A DNA stretch of 19,246 nt. Source: Flavobacterium sp. UBA6195 (lineage in GTDB: Bacteria; Bacteroidota; Bacteroidia; Flavobacteriales; Flavobacteriaceae). The stretch is taken from positions 1 through 19,246 of the forward strand of contig NZ_DITB01000067.1 in the NCBI RefSeq assembly GCF_002422095.1, in the 5' to 3' direction. Within the stretch, counting starts at the first letter, position 1, and every line of letters begins with the position of its first letter. Shown here one piece after another: positions 1 to 7,437 of the stretch. A program made the translations under genes and the position numbers. The notes under the pieces were generated by a model, which ran no database searches, had not been told where the DNA came from, and saw nothing but the letters and a program-made list of their open reading frames with translations.

Positions 1-151
1 GCTAAAAACACACAAAATACCACTTATGCGGTGGGGAGCGTTGGACTGGGTGGGCGCAAATAACTTAGCGAAGCGTTCCTATTTAAAAGATTTAATATGA
101 ATTCTAATTAATAAAGAAGTTGTTATAATTTTATTCTTTTTTTCAAACAAA
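1..151. other. Left-edge non-coding segment with a GC-rich patch
   Basis: Positions 25-75 are clearly richer in G and C than the rest of the window, and the remainder is AT-rich. The plus strand is open from the edge to a stop at 61-63 (20 codons), so the tail of a gene entering from the left is possible, but 20 codons is too short to support it. The AT-rich part, 85-151, lies just downstream of the last metallophosphoesterase. It has only a weak six-base AAAGAA/TTCTTT stem, so I do not call a terminator. Confidence 0.3.
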
Positions 152-871
152 TCAATATGCTCTTTTTAGCATACTAGCGTATACTTCGGGTAAATCACTA
201 TTTAAAATTGCTTCTGTTACTTTTTGTATGTCATATTTGACACGAATAAATTTTACTTTAACATCATCTTTATCATATCCATTAGCATTCTTATCGATTG
301 TAATTAAAGCATAACAACTTTTTGGATTTCCGTCTTTTGGTTTTCCTACTGAGCCTGCATTTATTACGTGATAAAAGGAATTGTTTTGGTTTTTAATTAC
401 ACGGTGATATGGAATATGTGTATGACCACAAACAATGATGTTTGTTTTGGTATCTTCATGCATGTTGATAATATCTCTTTCTTCTCTATCTTCATGCAAA
501 TATTCTGTATTGCTATATGGACTACCGTGCACTAAAATCATATTCATATTATTAAATTCTAATTTTATATTAGCTGGAAGTGTTTCTAAGAAATCTACAT
601 TTTCTTTGGCTATCATCTGATATGCAATACTTGAACTGGTTTCAAAAGACTTCATTTTGTGTAGTTCTACTGCTTTTACATCATGATTGCCTGCAATAGT
701 GGGGATTTTATGTTTTTTTATCTCGCTAATTACGGCATTTGGCCAAATATTATATCCTACCAAATCACCTAAACAATAAATTACATCAACATCATTTTCT
801 TGAATACTTTTCAAAGTTTCTTCCAATGCTGGAAAGTTGGCGTGTATGTCAGATATAATGGCTATTTTCAT
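152..871 (-). CDS. Calcineurin-like metallophosphoesterase (paralog 1)
   Basis: This 239-residue protein is a YfcE/MJ0936-type metallophosphoesterase, a cytosolic dinuclear-metal hydrolase of phosphate esters; its substrate is unknown. The full family motif set is visible: D8-x-H10 in SDIHAN, GDLVGY with D36, GNHD with N62 and H63, VHGSP with H115, and GHTH with H150 and H152. NAGSVGKPKDG follows near the C-terminus. The gene starts 3 bases after the stop of a clear paralog (875-1648), and both follow the ArsO-like monooxygenase gene, so they probably share its transcript. It has no signal peptide or membrane segment. A role in arsenic metabolism rests on context only. The enzyme class is secure; the biological job is not. 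Confidence 0.9.
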   Translation of the reverse strand: MKIAIISDIHANFPALEETLKSIQENDVDVIYCLGDLVGYNIWPNAVISEIKKHKIPTIAGNHDVKAVELHKMKSFETSSSIAYQMIAKENVDFLETLPANIKLEFNNMNMILVHGSPYSNTEYLHEDREERDIINMHEDTKTNIIVCGHTHIPYHRVIKNQNNSFYHVINAGSVGKPKDGNPKSCYALITIDKNANGYDKDDVKVKFIRVKYDIQKVTEAILNSDLPEVYASMLKRAY

Positions 872-874
872 AGT

Positions 875-1648
875 TTAAATTCCTTTTCTTAGGCTTTCAG
901 CATAGGCATTTGGCAATGGGCTTTCTTCAACTGCTTTTGCTGCTTTTTCAACATCGTATTCAAAGCGAAGGAACTCCACAGTAATACTATCTTTATTACT
1001 TATGGAGCTGTTTTCGTCTATCGTAAGAATAACATATCCACCTCTTGGATCACCATCTTTAGGCTTCCCAACCGAACCAATATTTATAGCATGTCGAAAA
1101 CGATTTTGGTCTTCAGTCCCTGACTTTAATACGCGATGGTATGGCTTATGAGTATGTCCAAAACACATGATATCAGCATCGGCATTTTCCATAATACGTA
1201 ACATGCTTTTTTCGTCCCTATCTTCAAAAAGATACTCATTAATTTTTCTAGGGCTTCCGTGAACAAGCAATAAATTCAGTTTGTCATTATTCAATTGAAA
1301 TTCTAATTTAATATGAGCAGGAAGTGAACGCAAATATTGTCTTTCATCATTATTAACAATTGAATTGGTATATGAAATAGAAATTGCACCATTGGCTTTT
1401 TCATCATCTGTTTTGTAAGCACAACCACAATCATCACTGGTTCTGCCAATACCAAAATCATAATTTCCGGCAATGGTTGGAATACCTCTTTTTCGGATCT
1501 CATTTATTACTTCGTTTGGCCAGATGTTGTAGCCAACTAAATCCCCTAAACAATAAATGGCATCGGGTTTTACTTTTACAATGTCTTTAAAGAAAGCTTC
1601 TAATGCCGGTAAATTAGCGTGAATATCACTAAATAACACTATTTTCAT
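875..1648 (-). CDS. Metallophosphoesterase paralog 2 with GNYD motif and CGC insert
   Basis: This 257-residue metallophosphoesterase is closely related to its downstream neighbour: both share SDIHAN, CLGDLVGYNIWPN, VHGSP, GHTH and GSVGKPKDG. It differs in two ways. The usual GNHD motif reads GNYD (N62, Y63), so the conserved motif His is Tyr. An insert follows that carries C74 and C76 in DDCGCAY. The other metal ligands (D8, H10, D36, H130, H165, H167) are kept, so metal binding is still likely. The gene begins 6 bases after the arsO-like stop and ends 3 bases before paralog 1, which fits one operon. I believe GNYD/CGC forms occur elsewhere in this superfamily, so this may be a distinct subfamily and not a decayed enzyme. 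Its substrate is unknown. Confidence 0.88.
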   Translation of the reverse strand: MKIVLFSDIHANLPALEAFFKDIVKVKPDAIYCLGDLVGYNIWPNEVINEIRKRGIPTIAGNYDFGIGRTSDDCGCAYKTDDEKANGAISISYTNSIVNNDERQYLRSLPAHIKLEFQLNNDKLNLLLVHGSPRKINEYLFEDRDEKSMLRIMENADADIMCFGHTHKPYHRVLKSGTEDQNRFRHAINIGSVGKPKDGDPRGGYVILTIDENSSISNKDSITVEFLRFEYDVEKAAKAVEESPLPNAYAESLRKGI

Positions 1649-1654
1649 AATACT

Positions 1655-2713
1655 TTATTTATAGTTTAAAAATTCTATTATTTCCTGAATGGTCTGTTTT
1701 GCATTTCTGTTTATACCTATTAAGGTAGCTGAAGCGTAGCCTGTCCAATTTCCATAGCCTGCCAGCCATAATCCTTTAACTTCTATTGCTTTACTTTCTT
1801 CGGTTTTTACAATACCTCTTTCATCAGTATTAACTATCTCTTTTAAAAAAGAGGTTGCATAACCAAAACCAGTGCACCAAATTATCACATCAAAGTCTTC
1901 TTTTGTACCATCAGACCAGAGTACCCCATTTTCATAAATGCTTTCAAATTTGCCACTTGAATTTAATACACCTCTTGAACGTGCTTCTTTTACAGAAGGA
2001 ACCATGACTATATTTCCTAAATCGTAATTAGAAGCATTAAAAGGTATTCCCTTTTTTTCGGCATTGTATTTAGCTGAAGCTACATTGAAAAGATAGAATC
2101 CATCTACATCGTCCGGTAAATATTGTGGTGGCTTTCTGGTAGACCATTTTACTGTTGTTACTTTAGAAACTTCTGCTACAATTTGTGCTCCTGAATTACC
2201 TTCACCCACTACCAAAACTTTCTTATTTTTGAACGGTTCGGCATTTTTATAATTTGCTGAATGGATTTGGATTCCTTTGAAAGTCTCAAGACCTTTTATT
2301 TGAGGTTTAAATGGATTATTCCAAGTGCCTGTTGCCGCTATAGTAGCTCTGGCAAAATAATCTCCTTTGTTTGTGCTAATTTTGAATATTTTATCTACTG
2401 TAGTTATTTTATCTACTGTTATATTTCTCTCAACGGGTAATTGATAATGCTGTTCGTATTGACACAAATAATTTATTACTTCTTGCTTTAATGGAAATAG
2501 ATTTTCAGATTTTGGCATTAGCCAGCCTGGTAACGAGCTATGCTGTGCAGGAGAAAACAATGTTAGACTATCCCAGGCATTATGCCAGGCACCTCCACAT
2601 TCTTTCTGTTTGTCTAAAATGAGGTAATCTAGTTTGCTTCTGCGTAAGTAATAACCACAAGCTAAGCCACTTTGACCACCACCAATCACAATTACATCAT
2701 AGATTTTTTTCAT
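1655..2713 (-). CDS. arsO: ArsO-like FAD/NAD(P)H-dependent monooxygenase
   Basis: This 352-residue two-dinucleotide flavoprotein is of the type annotated as ArsO in arsenic gene clusters. The N-terminal FAD-binding loop is VIGGGQSG (G11, G13, G16). The second, NAD(P)H-binding loop is VVGEGNSG (G170, G172, G175). Between them lies the flavin-monooxygenase fingerprint F145-x-G147-x3-H151-x3-Y155, and ATGTWNNP sits at 127-134. The length matches ArsO-type proteins. It follows the ACR3 exporter after 142 bases and leads tightly into two metallophosphoesterase genes. The substrate of ArsO proteins is not firmly known to me; oxidation of an arsenical is a context-based guess. The flavoprotein class is certain; the ArsO name is likely. 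Confidence 0.82.
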   Translation of the reverse strand: MKKIYDVIVIGGGQSGLACGYYLRRSKLDYLILDKQKECGGAWHNAWDSLTLFSPAQHSSLPGWLMPKSENLFPLKQEVINYLCQYEQHYQLPVERNITVDKITTVDKIFKISTNKGDYFARATIAATGTWNNPFKPQIKGLETFKGIQIHSANYKNAEPFKNKKVLVVGEGNSGAQIVAEVSKVTTVKWSTRKPPQYLPDDVDGFYLFNVASAKYNAEKKGIPFNASNYDLGNIVMVPSVKEARSRGVLNSSGKFESIYENGVLWSDGTKEDFDVIIWCTGFGYATSFLKEIVNTDERGIVKTEESKAIEVKGLWLAGYGNWTGYASATLIGINRNAKQTIQEIIEFLNYK

Positions 2714-2745
2714 TTCATTTTTTTATGGTTGATTTAAGCAATAAG

Positions 2746-2753
2746 CAAACTTA
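2746..2753 (-). promoter_or_regulatory. Candidate -7 box for arsO-metallophosphoesterase unit
   Basis: On the minus strand this reads TAAGTTTG, a full match to the Bacteroidota -7 consensus TAnnTTTG, 32 bases before the arsO-like start. No good -33 TTTG is seen at the usual distance, so the call is weak. If real, the last three genes of the island have their own promoter inside the 142-base gap that follows ACR3. Confidence 0.3.
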
Positions 2754-2855
2754 TGTCTATTCACAATCAATTCTTTAATACAGTATCCTTACTTATGATA
2801 GTACTTATGATTCAGGCAATAAGACCTTATTATGCAAACTAAGCACAGAAGGTTT

Positions 2856-3932
2856 TTATTCCAAAACTTCTTTTGTATAGTATTTTTTTCTAAACCAGAA
2901 AGCTAAATTTACTAATGCTATTAATGCCGGAACTTCTACTAAAGGACCAATAACTCCAGCAAAGGCTTGTCCACTATTAATACCAAACACACCAATAGCT
3001 ACTGCAATTGCTAATTCGAAATTGTTTCCTGTAGCTGTAAATGCTAATGCTGTTGATTTAGAATAATCGGCACCAAAAAATTTACCAATAAAGAAACTAA
3101 CTACAAACATGACTATAAAATAAATTACTAATGGAATTGCGATACGAACCACATCAAATGGGATTTGTACTATTAGTTCTCCTTTTAGACTAAACATTAA
3201 AACGATGGTAAATAATAATGCAATTAACGTTATTGGTGAAATAATTGGAACGTATTTATTTTGAAACCATTCTTCGCCTTTTAAGTTGATTAAAGCGTAT
3301 CGACTTATAATTCCTAAAGCAAATGGAATTCCTAAATAAATTCCAACACTTTCCGCAATTTGACCAATGCTTATGTTTACTTCAAAACCTTCAAAACCAA
3401 AATAAGGAGGTAAAACGGTAATAAAAAAATAAGCATATACGCTATACAACAATACTTGAAAAATACTATTCAAAGCAATTAATCCGGCACCATACTCACG
3501 GTTACCTTCGGCTAAATCGTTCCAAACGACTACCATTGCAATACAACGAGCTAAACCAATTAAGATAACTCCAATCATGTATTCTGGATAACCATTTAGA
3601 AAAAACAAAGCCAAGACAAACATTAAAACAGGACCAATAATCCAATTTAATAATAATGAAGCTCCTAACACTTTGGTGTTTTTAAATACTTCACCCATTT
3701 TTGAATAATTAACTTTGGCTAATGGTGGATACATCATTAAAATTAAACCTATTGCTAATGGAATATTAGTTGTTCCGCTTGAAAAGGAATTAATAAAATT
3801 ACTACTTGAAGGAATGAAATGTCCCACTGCTACCCCTATAGCCATAGCAAGGAATATCCAAAGTGTTAAAAATCTATCTAAGAAACTTAATTTTTTCCTA
3901 TTTACTACTGGAGCACAATTATTTGCTGTCAT
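2856..3932 (-). CDS. acr3: ACR3 family arsenite efflux transporter
   Basis: This 358-residue integral membrane protein (about ten hydrophobic segments) is of the ACR3/BASS type and would export As(III) driven by the membrane potential. Diagnostic residues are present: C130 in [15 protein letters not shown], the conserved transport Cys of the fourth segment, and E306 in [12 protein letters not shown] of the ninth segment. The length is normal for bacterial ACR3. The start lies 2 bases after the arsenate reductase stop, so the two are surely co-transcribed and probably translationally coupled: reduction to As(III), then export. It sits in the arsR1 operon, so As(III)-relieved repression is expected. 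ArsB is excluded because the family motifs are those of ACR3. Confidence 0.96.
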   Translation of the reverse strand: MTANNCAPVVNRKKLSFLDRFLTLWIFLAMAIGVAVGHFIPSSSNFINSFSSGTTNIPLAIGLILMMYPPLAKVNYSKMGEVFKNTKVLGASLLLNWIIGPVLMFVLALFFLNGYPEYMIGVILIGLARCIAMVVVWNDLAEGNREYGAGLIALNSIFQVLLYSVYAYFFITVLPPYFGFEGFEVNISIGQIAESVGIYLGIPFALGIISRYALINLKGEEWFQNKYVPIISPITLIALLFTIVLMFSLKGELIVQIPFDVVRIAIPLVIYFIVMFVVSFFIGKFFGADYSKSTALAFTATGNNFELAIAVAIGVFGINSGQAFAGVIGPLVEVPALIALVNLAFWFRKKYYTKEVLE

Positions 3933-3934
3933 AC

Positions 3935-4567
3935 TTATTTTTTAATTTGTGAGAAAACGAAAAACATTTCGGTTGCAATTTGTAAACTTCTTTCTTGGTA
4001 TTTTTCTTCTTGAAGCGGTGTGTTATCAAACTCTTTAGGATCATCGAAAGTAATAGGGATTCTTTTTTCGGCACCTGCAATGAATGGACAACCACCGTCA
4101 GCTTGTGAACAGGTCATGATGGCTGCAAACTCTCCTTCAGGATTAAATTCATCATCATATTTTTTTGAAAAGCCAATTACTGGATGCTCATTTGAAGCGT
4201 ATTTAAAAGCATATACAGGATTATCGCCACTCATAGCTGTTAGTACGTTAAATCCTGAATTTGCTAAGGTTTTAGCTACCATAGGAAACAAAGCGGTTGC
4301 TTCTGTACCACCTGAATAACAAAACACATTATCAATTTGGAAAAAAGCAGCTGCCGTTTGTGCCCAAATTTGAGATAAGTGGCTTCTTCTTGAATTGTGT
4401 GTACAAATGAAATTAATTCTAATTTGTTTTTTATTATCTACTTTACTTTGAATGTACTCTACTAATGGTTGGAGTATTTCTTTACGCTCGTTAGTAACAC
4501 TATTAAGATTGATATTCTTTAAATATTCACCTAATACTGGATATAGTTGTTTTTTTTCTACTATCAT
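3935..4567 (-). CDS. arsC: Low-molecular-weight phosphatase-type arsenate reductase
   Basis: This cytosolic arsenate reductase-like protein has the LMW protein-tyrosine-phosphatase fold. The P-loop C55-x5-R61 reads CTHNSRRS, and the general-acid motif D176-P177 lies in FDDPKEFD. Further cysteines at 153 and 160 (CSQADGGC) may relay the disulfide, as in the thioredoxin-coupled ArsC class. I start it at the ATG ending at 4567 (210 residues). An upstream ATG at 4609 would add 14 poorly conserved-looking residues and overlap the DUF6428 gene, whereas the chosen start leaves a normal 28-base gap. There is no Shine-Dalgarno sequence, as is usual here. It lies between DUF6428 and ACR3 in the arsR1 operon. 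Phosphatase activity cannot be excluded, but the context strongly favours arsenate reduction. Confidence 0.9.
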   Translation of the reverse strand: MIVEKKQLYPVLGEYLKNINLNSVTNERKEILQPLVEYIQSKVDNKKQIRINFICTHNSRRSHLSQIWAQTAAAFFQIDNVFCYSGGTEATALFPMVAKTLANSGFNVLTAMSGDNPVYAFKYASNEHPVIGFSKKYDDEFNPEGEFAAIMTCSQADGGCPFIAGAEKRIPITFDDPKEFDNTPLQEEKYQERSLQIATEMFFVFSQIKK

Positions 4568-4595
4568 TTTGTTTCGTTTATTGGTTCCACTTATA

Positions 4596-5066
4596 TTAAC
4601 AACATCCACCGTTTGGAGTACAACAACTGGTTTCGTTATTCATATCTGATAATCTAACTTTTGGTTTTTCTTGTGGAATACCGCATTGGTCTTGAGCTAA
4701 GCAAGCTGTTTGTTTATTTACTAAAACAAAATCAGATCCATTAAAGTCTAAATCGTATTTACCTATAGTAGTGTCTTGGTATTCTACTTCAATTTCATAG
4801 TCTTGAATGCCTAACACTTTTTCAGATAGTTGGATGATATTCATTAGTTTTTGTGGTTTTAAACGATGTTCAAAATCGTTAGCATACCACAATTGAAAAT
4901 TTACTACTGTTTCGTTGCGAACTGTTCCGCCACAATCAATAAAGTTTTTAGTAATTAATCCAACCTCTGTAACGTGAAAATGTTCTGGAACAGATGTACC
5001 ATTAGGAAGTTTGAAGTTCACCGCTTCTACTGTAGCTAATATGCTTTTAATTTGTGATAGTTTCAT
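4596..5066 (-). CDS. DUF6428 family protein with Cys-rich C-terminal tail
   Basis: This 156-residue protein resembles DUF6428 proteins, which often sit between arsR and arsC in Bacteroidota; no activity is established to my knowledge. The body has VPEHFHVTEVGLITKNFIDCGG near residues 26-47, with two histidines and a cysteine that could bind metal. The tail ends SCCTPNGGCC, with cysteines at 148, 149, 155 and 156. Two more cysteines lie in the CLAQDQC segment. It has no signal peptide or membrane segment. It follows arsR1 by 18 bases and precedes arsC by 28. An As(III)-binding or chaperone-like role that feeds the exporter is plausible but is inference from the Cys pairs and position. Confidence 0.8.
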   Translation of the reverse strand: MKLSQIKSILATVEAVNFKLPNGTSVPEHFHVTEVGLITKNFIDCGGTVRNETVVNFQLWYANDFEHRLKPQKLMNIIQLSEKVLGIQDYEIEVEYQDTTIGKYDLDFNGSDFVLVNKQTACLAQDQCGIPQEKPKVRLSDMNNETSCCTPNGGCC

Positions 5067-5084
5067 TTTTATACTCTTATTTAT

Positions 5085-5417
5085 TTAACAACATTGATTT
5101 TTCTTTTTTTCTAAATGATTGGTAATATCTTGAAAGAAACCTTTGATTTTTTCAATTCCTTTTTCACTTATGCAGTAACAAATTGAAGTTCCTTCAAAAG
5201 AACCTTGTATTAATCCAGCATTTTTAAGTTCTTTTAAGTGTTGCGAAACGGTTGGTTGTGCCAAAGGCAATTCGTTAACAATGTCACCACAAATACAAGT
5301 ATCTACTTTTAATAAATACTCTATAATGGCAATACGTGCAGGATGTCCTAATGCTTTAGCTAATGTTGCTAACTCGTTTTGTTCCTTTGTGAAATTTTCT
5401 GTTTTGGATACTCCCAT
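5085..5417 (-). CDS. arsR: ArsR/SmtB family arsenic-responsive repressor (ArsR1)
   Basis: This 110-residue winged-helix repressor is expected to dissociate from DNA on binding As(III). KALGHPARIAIIEYLL (21-36) and the recognition helix region AQPTVSQHLKELKNAGL (53-69) are typical of ArsR. Candidate thiol ligands are C41 and C43 in the CICGD segment just before the HTH, C80 and C82 in the wing, and a terminal pair C109-C110. It is the first gene of the DUF6428-arsC-acr3 operon and is separated from the upstream arsG-like gene by a hairpin terminator. AT-rich palindromes directly upstream (5431-5450) are likely operators. It differs from the second ArsR (9566-9868) in its Cys positions, so the two may answer different arsenicals. 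Confidence 0.93.
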   Translation of the reverse strand: MGVSKTENFTKEQNELATLAKALGHPARIAIIEYLLKVDTCICGDIVNELPLAQPTVSQHLKELKNAGLIQGSFEGTSICYCISEKGIEKIKGFFQDITNHLEKKKNQCC

Positions 5418-5428
5418 AGTATATATAT

Positions 5429-5452
5429 TTATATTGCAATATTATAATATAA
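5429..5452. promoter_or_regulatory. Candidate ArsR1 operator (overlapping AT palindromes)
   Basis: Two perfect 12-base palindromes overlap just upstream of arsR1: ATATTGCAATAT at 5431-5442 and ATATTATAATAT at 5439-5450. Both lie within a wider dyad bounded by TTATATT and AATATAA. The position, 12-35 bases before the ATG, suits autoregulation. AT richness makes chance palindromes easier, so confidence is moderate. No clear TAnnTTTG box was found here. Confidence 0.45.
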
Positions 5453-5555
5453 CGATAAATAATCCTATTATTATATGTTATATTATTGTTACGTATTTAA
5501 ATTTTATTTTTAAATGAGATGATTTTAAATATTATTTTAATTAAAATCTATGGTA

Positions 5556-5595
5556 AAAAAGAAAGGGAAATACAAATCTAAATCCCTTTCTTTTT
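5556..5595 (-). terminator. Hairpin terminator after arsG-like gene
   Basis: The arms 5556-5568 (AAAAAGAAAGGGA) and 5583-5595 pair perfectly over 13 bases around a 14-base loop. On the minus strand the stem ends in a T run that continues to 5555. It lies 9 bases past the arsG-like stop and well before arsR1, so it separates the two arsenic operons. Confidence 0.85.
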
Positions 5596-5604
5596 ATTTA
5601 AGTT

Positions 5605-6306
5605 TTACAAAATTTTGAAAAAAATATTGATGTAATACAAACCTGTTAGAATGAAAGTAATTCCAGCAATGATTCGCATCCATTTTTCAAATTTTGTAAT
5701 GGCATTGAAATATAATCCTAATTTTTGAATGCTAAATGCAATAACAAAAGCGAAGAGAATTACAGGTAATCCGGTTCCGAATGAAAATGCAATTGGTAAA
5801 CTTAAACCCGATTGAATGGTCATAGGAATTAACATTCCAAAATATAAAGCACCGCTATAAGGGCAAAATGCTAAGGCAAATAAAGCTCCTAATAGAAACG
5901 AACCTAGTAAACCTTTAGTTTTGAATTTATCGGATAATTTATCGGTAAGATTTCCGCCTTTTATGAAGTTGAATTTGATGATGTCTAACATTATTAAACC
6001 TAATAGGACTAAAACAAAACCAATATATTTTTCCCCATTTCCCTGAAATACTTTAGCTATTTGAAATTTACTCGCCCCAAAGTAGATAATGGTTGCTAAA
6101 ACAGTGTAAGACAGCATTCTGCCTAATGTGTACAGCAATCCGCTTAGAATTACTTTCTTTTTACTTTGTATGGTTTTAGCAATAAAAGCTGTTGCCGTTA
6201 TGTTTGTTGCTAAAGGACAGGGTGCAATAGCTGTAAGTAATCCTAATGCCAAAGCCGCTACTACTGGTGTTTCTCTGTTTTGAGCTAATTCGTTTAACCA
6301 TTCCAT
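5605..6306 (-). CDS. arsG: ArsG-like organoarsenical efflux permease (DsbD/CcdA-like fold)
   Basis: This 233-residue inner-membrane protein has about six hydrophobic segments. Two Cys-Pro sites, C30 in IAPCPLATN and C148 in AFCPYSG, sit in the first and fourth segments as in the CcdA/DsbD core. Proteins of this kind next to a CxxC thioredoxin-fold partner are annotated as ArsG, the aromatic arsenical exporter of the Shewanella arsEFG roxarsone/nitarsone operon. Here it follows the ArsF-like gene by 51 bases and ends at a strong terminator, so it is the last gene of the arsR2 circuit. The alternative is a CcdA-type thiol-electron transporter that powers the exported ArsF-like protein; the sequence alone cannot decide. 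Confidence 0.82.
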   Translation of the reverse strand: MEWLNELAQNRETPVVAALALGLLTAIAPCPLATNITATAFIAKTIQSKKKVILSGLLYTLGRMLSYTVLATIIYFGASKFQIAKVFQGNGEKYIGFVLVLLGLIMLDIIKFNFIKGGNLTDKLSDKFKTKGLLGSFLLGALFALAFCPYSGALYFGMLIPMTIQSGLSLPIAFSFGTGLPVILFAFVIAFSIQKLGLYFNAITKFEKWMRIIAGITFILTGLYYINIFFKIL

Positions 6307-6357
6307 AATTTAATGTACTAATGCGTCAATTAGGCAATACGCCAATTGAAATCTTGA

Positions 6358-6774
6358 CTATTTACTGAATTTTTCAATTTCTAATTTCAACTCTCTTTGA
6401 AATTTAGCTTCATCACCTGCATTCATAAAAGCAAAATCGGTTAAGTCTTTTTTCTTTCCTGTTTTAGGATTGTATAAAAACAAAGCTGTTCCTGTAGCTT
6501 CAAATTGTTCTGCTTTCTTTTCGTTTTTAGCATCATCGACATTTACCAATGTAAATGAAATTTTTGGAAAATCCTTTTTTAAGGTTTGACGTGTTAGTTT
6601 TTCAATTTTATTACAAGTCATACAACGATGCTCGGAATGAAATTGAATTACTTCAACAGTTGCTTTAGAAGCATTAGCTTTAGGTGTTGTTTTTTTTGTT
6701 TGTGCATTTCCACTAAAAGAAATGAATAACAACATAAAAGTTGCCATTACGGATGTTAAGATTCTATTTTTCAT
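6358..6774 (-). CDS. arsF: ArsF-like exported thioredoxin-fold protein
   Basis: This 138-residue protein has an N-terminal signal peptide (charged MKNR, a hydrophobic core to about residue 22, then GNAQ), so it works in the periplasm or at the membrane. After a Lys-rich linker comes VEVIQFHSEHRCMTC, with C51-x2-C54 in thioredoxin position and H46 and H49 nearby. Small proteins like this next to an ArsG permease are annotated as ArsF, a component of nitroaromatic arsenical reduction in arsEFG operons. The neighbours are the FmdE-domain gene (9 bases upstream) and the ArsG-like gene (51 bases downstream). A redox role coupled to ArsG is likely, but the exact substrate is inferred from the family. 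Confidence 0.78.
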   Translation of the reverse strand: MKNRILTSVMATFMLLFISFSGNAQTKKTTPKANASKATVEVIQFHSEHRCMTCNKIEKLTRQTLKKDFPKISFTLVNVDDAKNEKKAEQFEATGTALFLYNPKTGKKKDLTDFAFMNAGDEAKFQRELKLEIEKFSK

Positions 6775-6783
6775 GATTTATAA

Positions 6784-7437
6784 TTATTTGAGTTCGTTAT
6801 TACAGTTTGTTTTATGTTTATTGATTATATCTGTCTTAGTATGTATTTCGGTTTTGGGTTGCCAGATGAAATTAACAATCTCAGTTACTTCAAATACATC
6901 TTCAGGGTTTGCTTTTTTTAGCATTTTAGCATACGCTTCTTCCAATTTCTTTAATTCTTCGAGTTCACATTCGTTTAATTCTCCTTTTATAGCTTTGTTG
7001 CCTAATTCGTCAATAATTGCTGGTTTTACATTAGGTTTTCGTGTAATACTAATGGTTTTACCTGTATCTATTCTTTGAACAATATACAAACCTTCAATAG
7101 CATTGTCTACATAAAAAGTATCGTATTGTATTCTGCCTCCTGTGATGTAAATGGCAACATCCGTTAAACAAGGAGATGATTTACTCACAATTCTTGTATT
7201 GGTTCTATCTACAACTCCATCAGGATACAATTCTTTTAGGCCGAAATCTAAAGCTAAATAACCTTCTATTAATCCATCGCAAACATGACCGTGTAATTTG
7301 GCAATATCGTTGACTTTAATTTTTTGAATGTTTCCTAATTTCCCTTTTGAAAAATCAGTATCATTAACCGTAATGGTTTGACCAAAACTAAAATTTATGA
7401 TAAATAGAAAAACTATTTTAATAAGATTATTTGCCAT
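6784..7437 (-). CDS. Exported FmdE-domain protein in organoarsenical operon
   Basis: This 217-residue protein belongs to the FmdE family (named after formylmethanofuran dehydrogenase subunit E, although most members are not that enzyme). The signature H49-G-H51-V-C53-D-G lies in IAKLHGHVCDGL, with C90 in SSPCLTD; together these could bind a metal ion. The N-terminus, ANNLIKIVFLFIINFSFGQ, looks like a signal peptide, so the domain is probably periplasmic. Its start overlaps the DinB-fold gene by 11 bases and its stop is 9 bases before the ArsF-like start, which is strong evidence for one operon. It is unlikely to act in methanogenesis; a metal- or arsenical-binding role is inference. Family assignment is good, function unknown. 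Confidence 0.75.
   Translation of the reverse strand: MANNLIKIVFLFIINFSFGQTITVNDTDFSKGKLGNIQKIKVNDIAKLHGHVCDGLIEGYLALDFGLKELYPDGVVDRTNTRIVSKSSPCLTDVAIYITGGRIQYDTFYVDNAIEGLYIVQRIDTGKTISITRKPNVKPAIIDELGNKAIKGELNECELEELKKLEEAYAKMLKKANPEDVFEVTEIVNFIWQPKTEIHTKTDIINKHKTNCNNELK

Noticed and set aside
2818..2831. AATAAG-AC-CTTATT hairpin as terminator after ACR3
   Set aside because: The stem is short and AU-rich with a two-base loop and no T run, so it is unlikely to stop transcription.
3935..4609. Longer arsenate reductase reading from the ATG at 4609
   Set aside because: It overlaps the DUF6428 gene by 14 bases and adds residues that do not look like family sequence; the ATG at 4567 leaves a normal gap.
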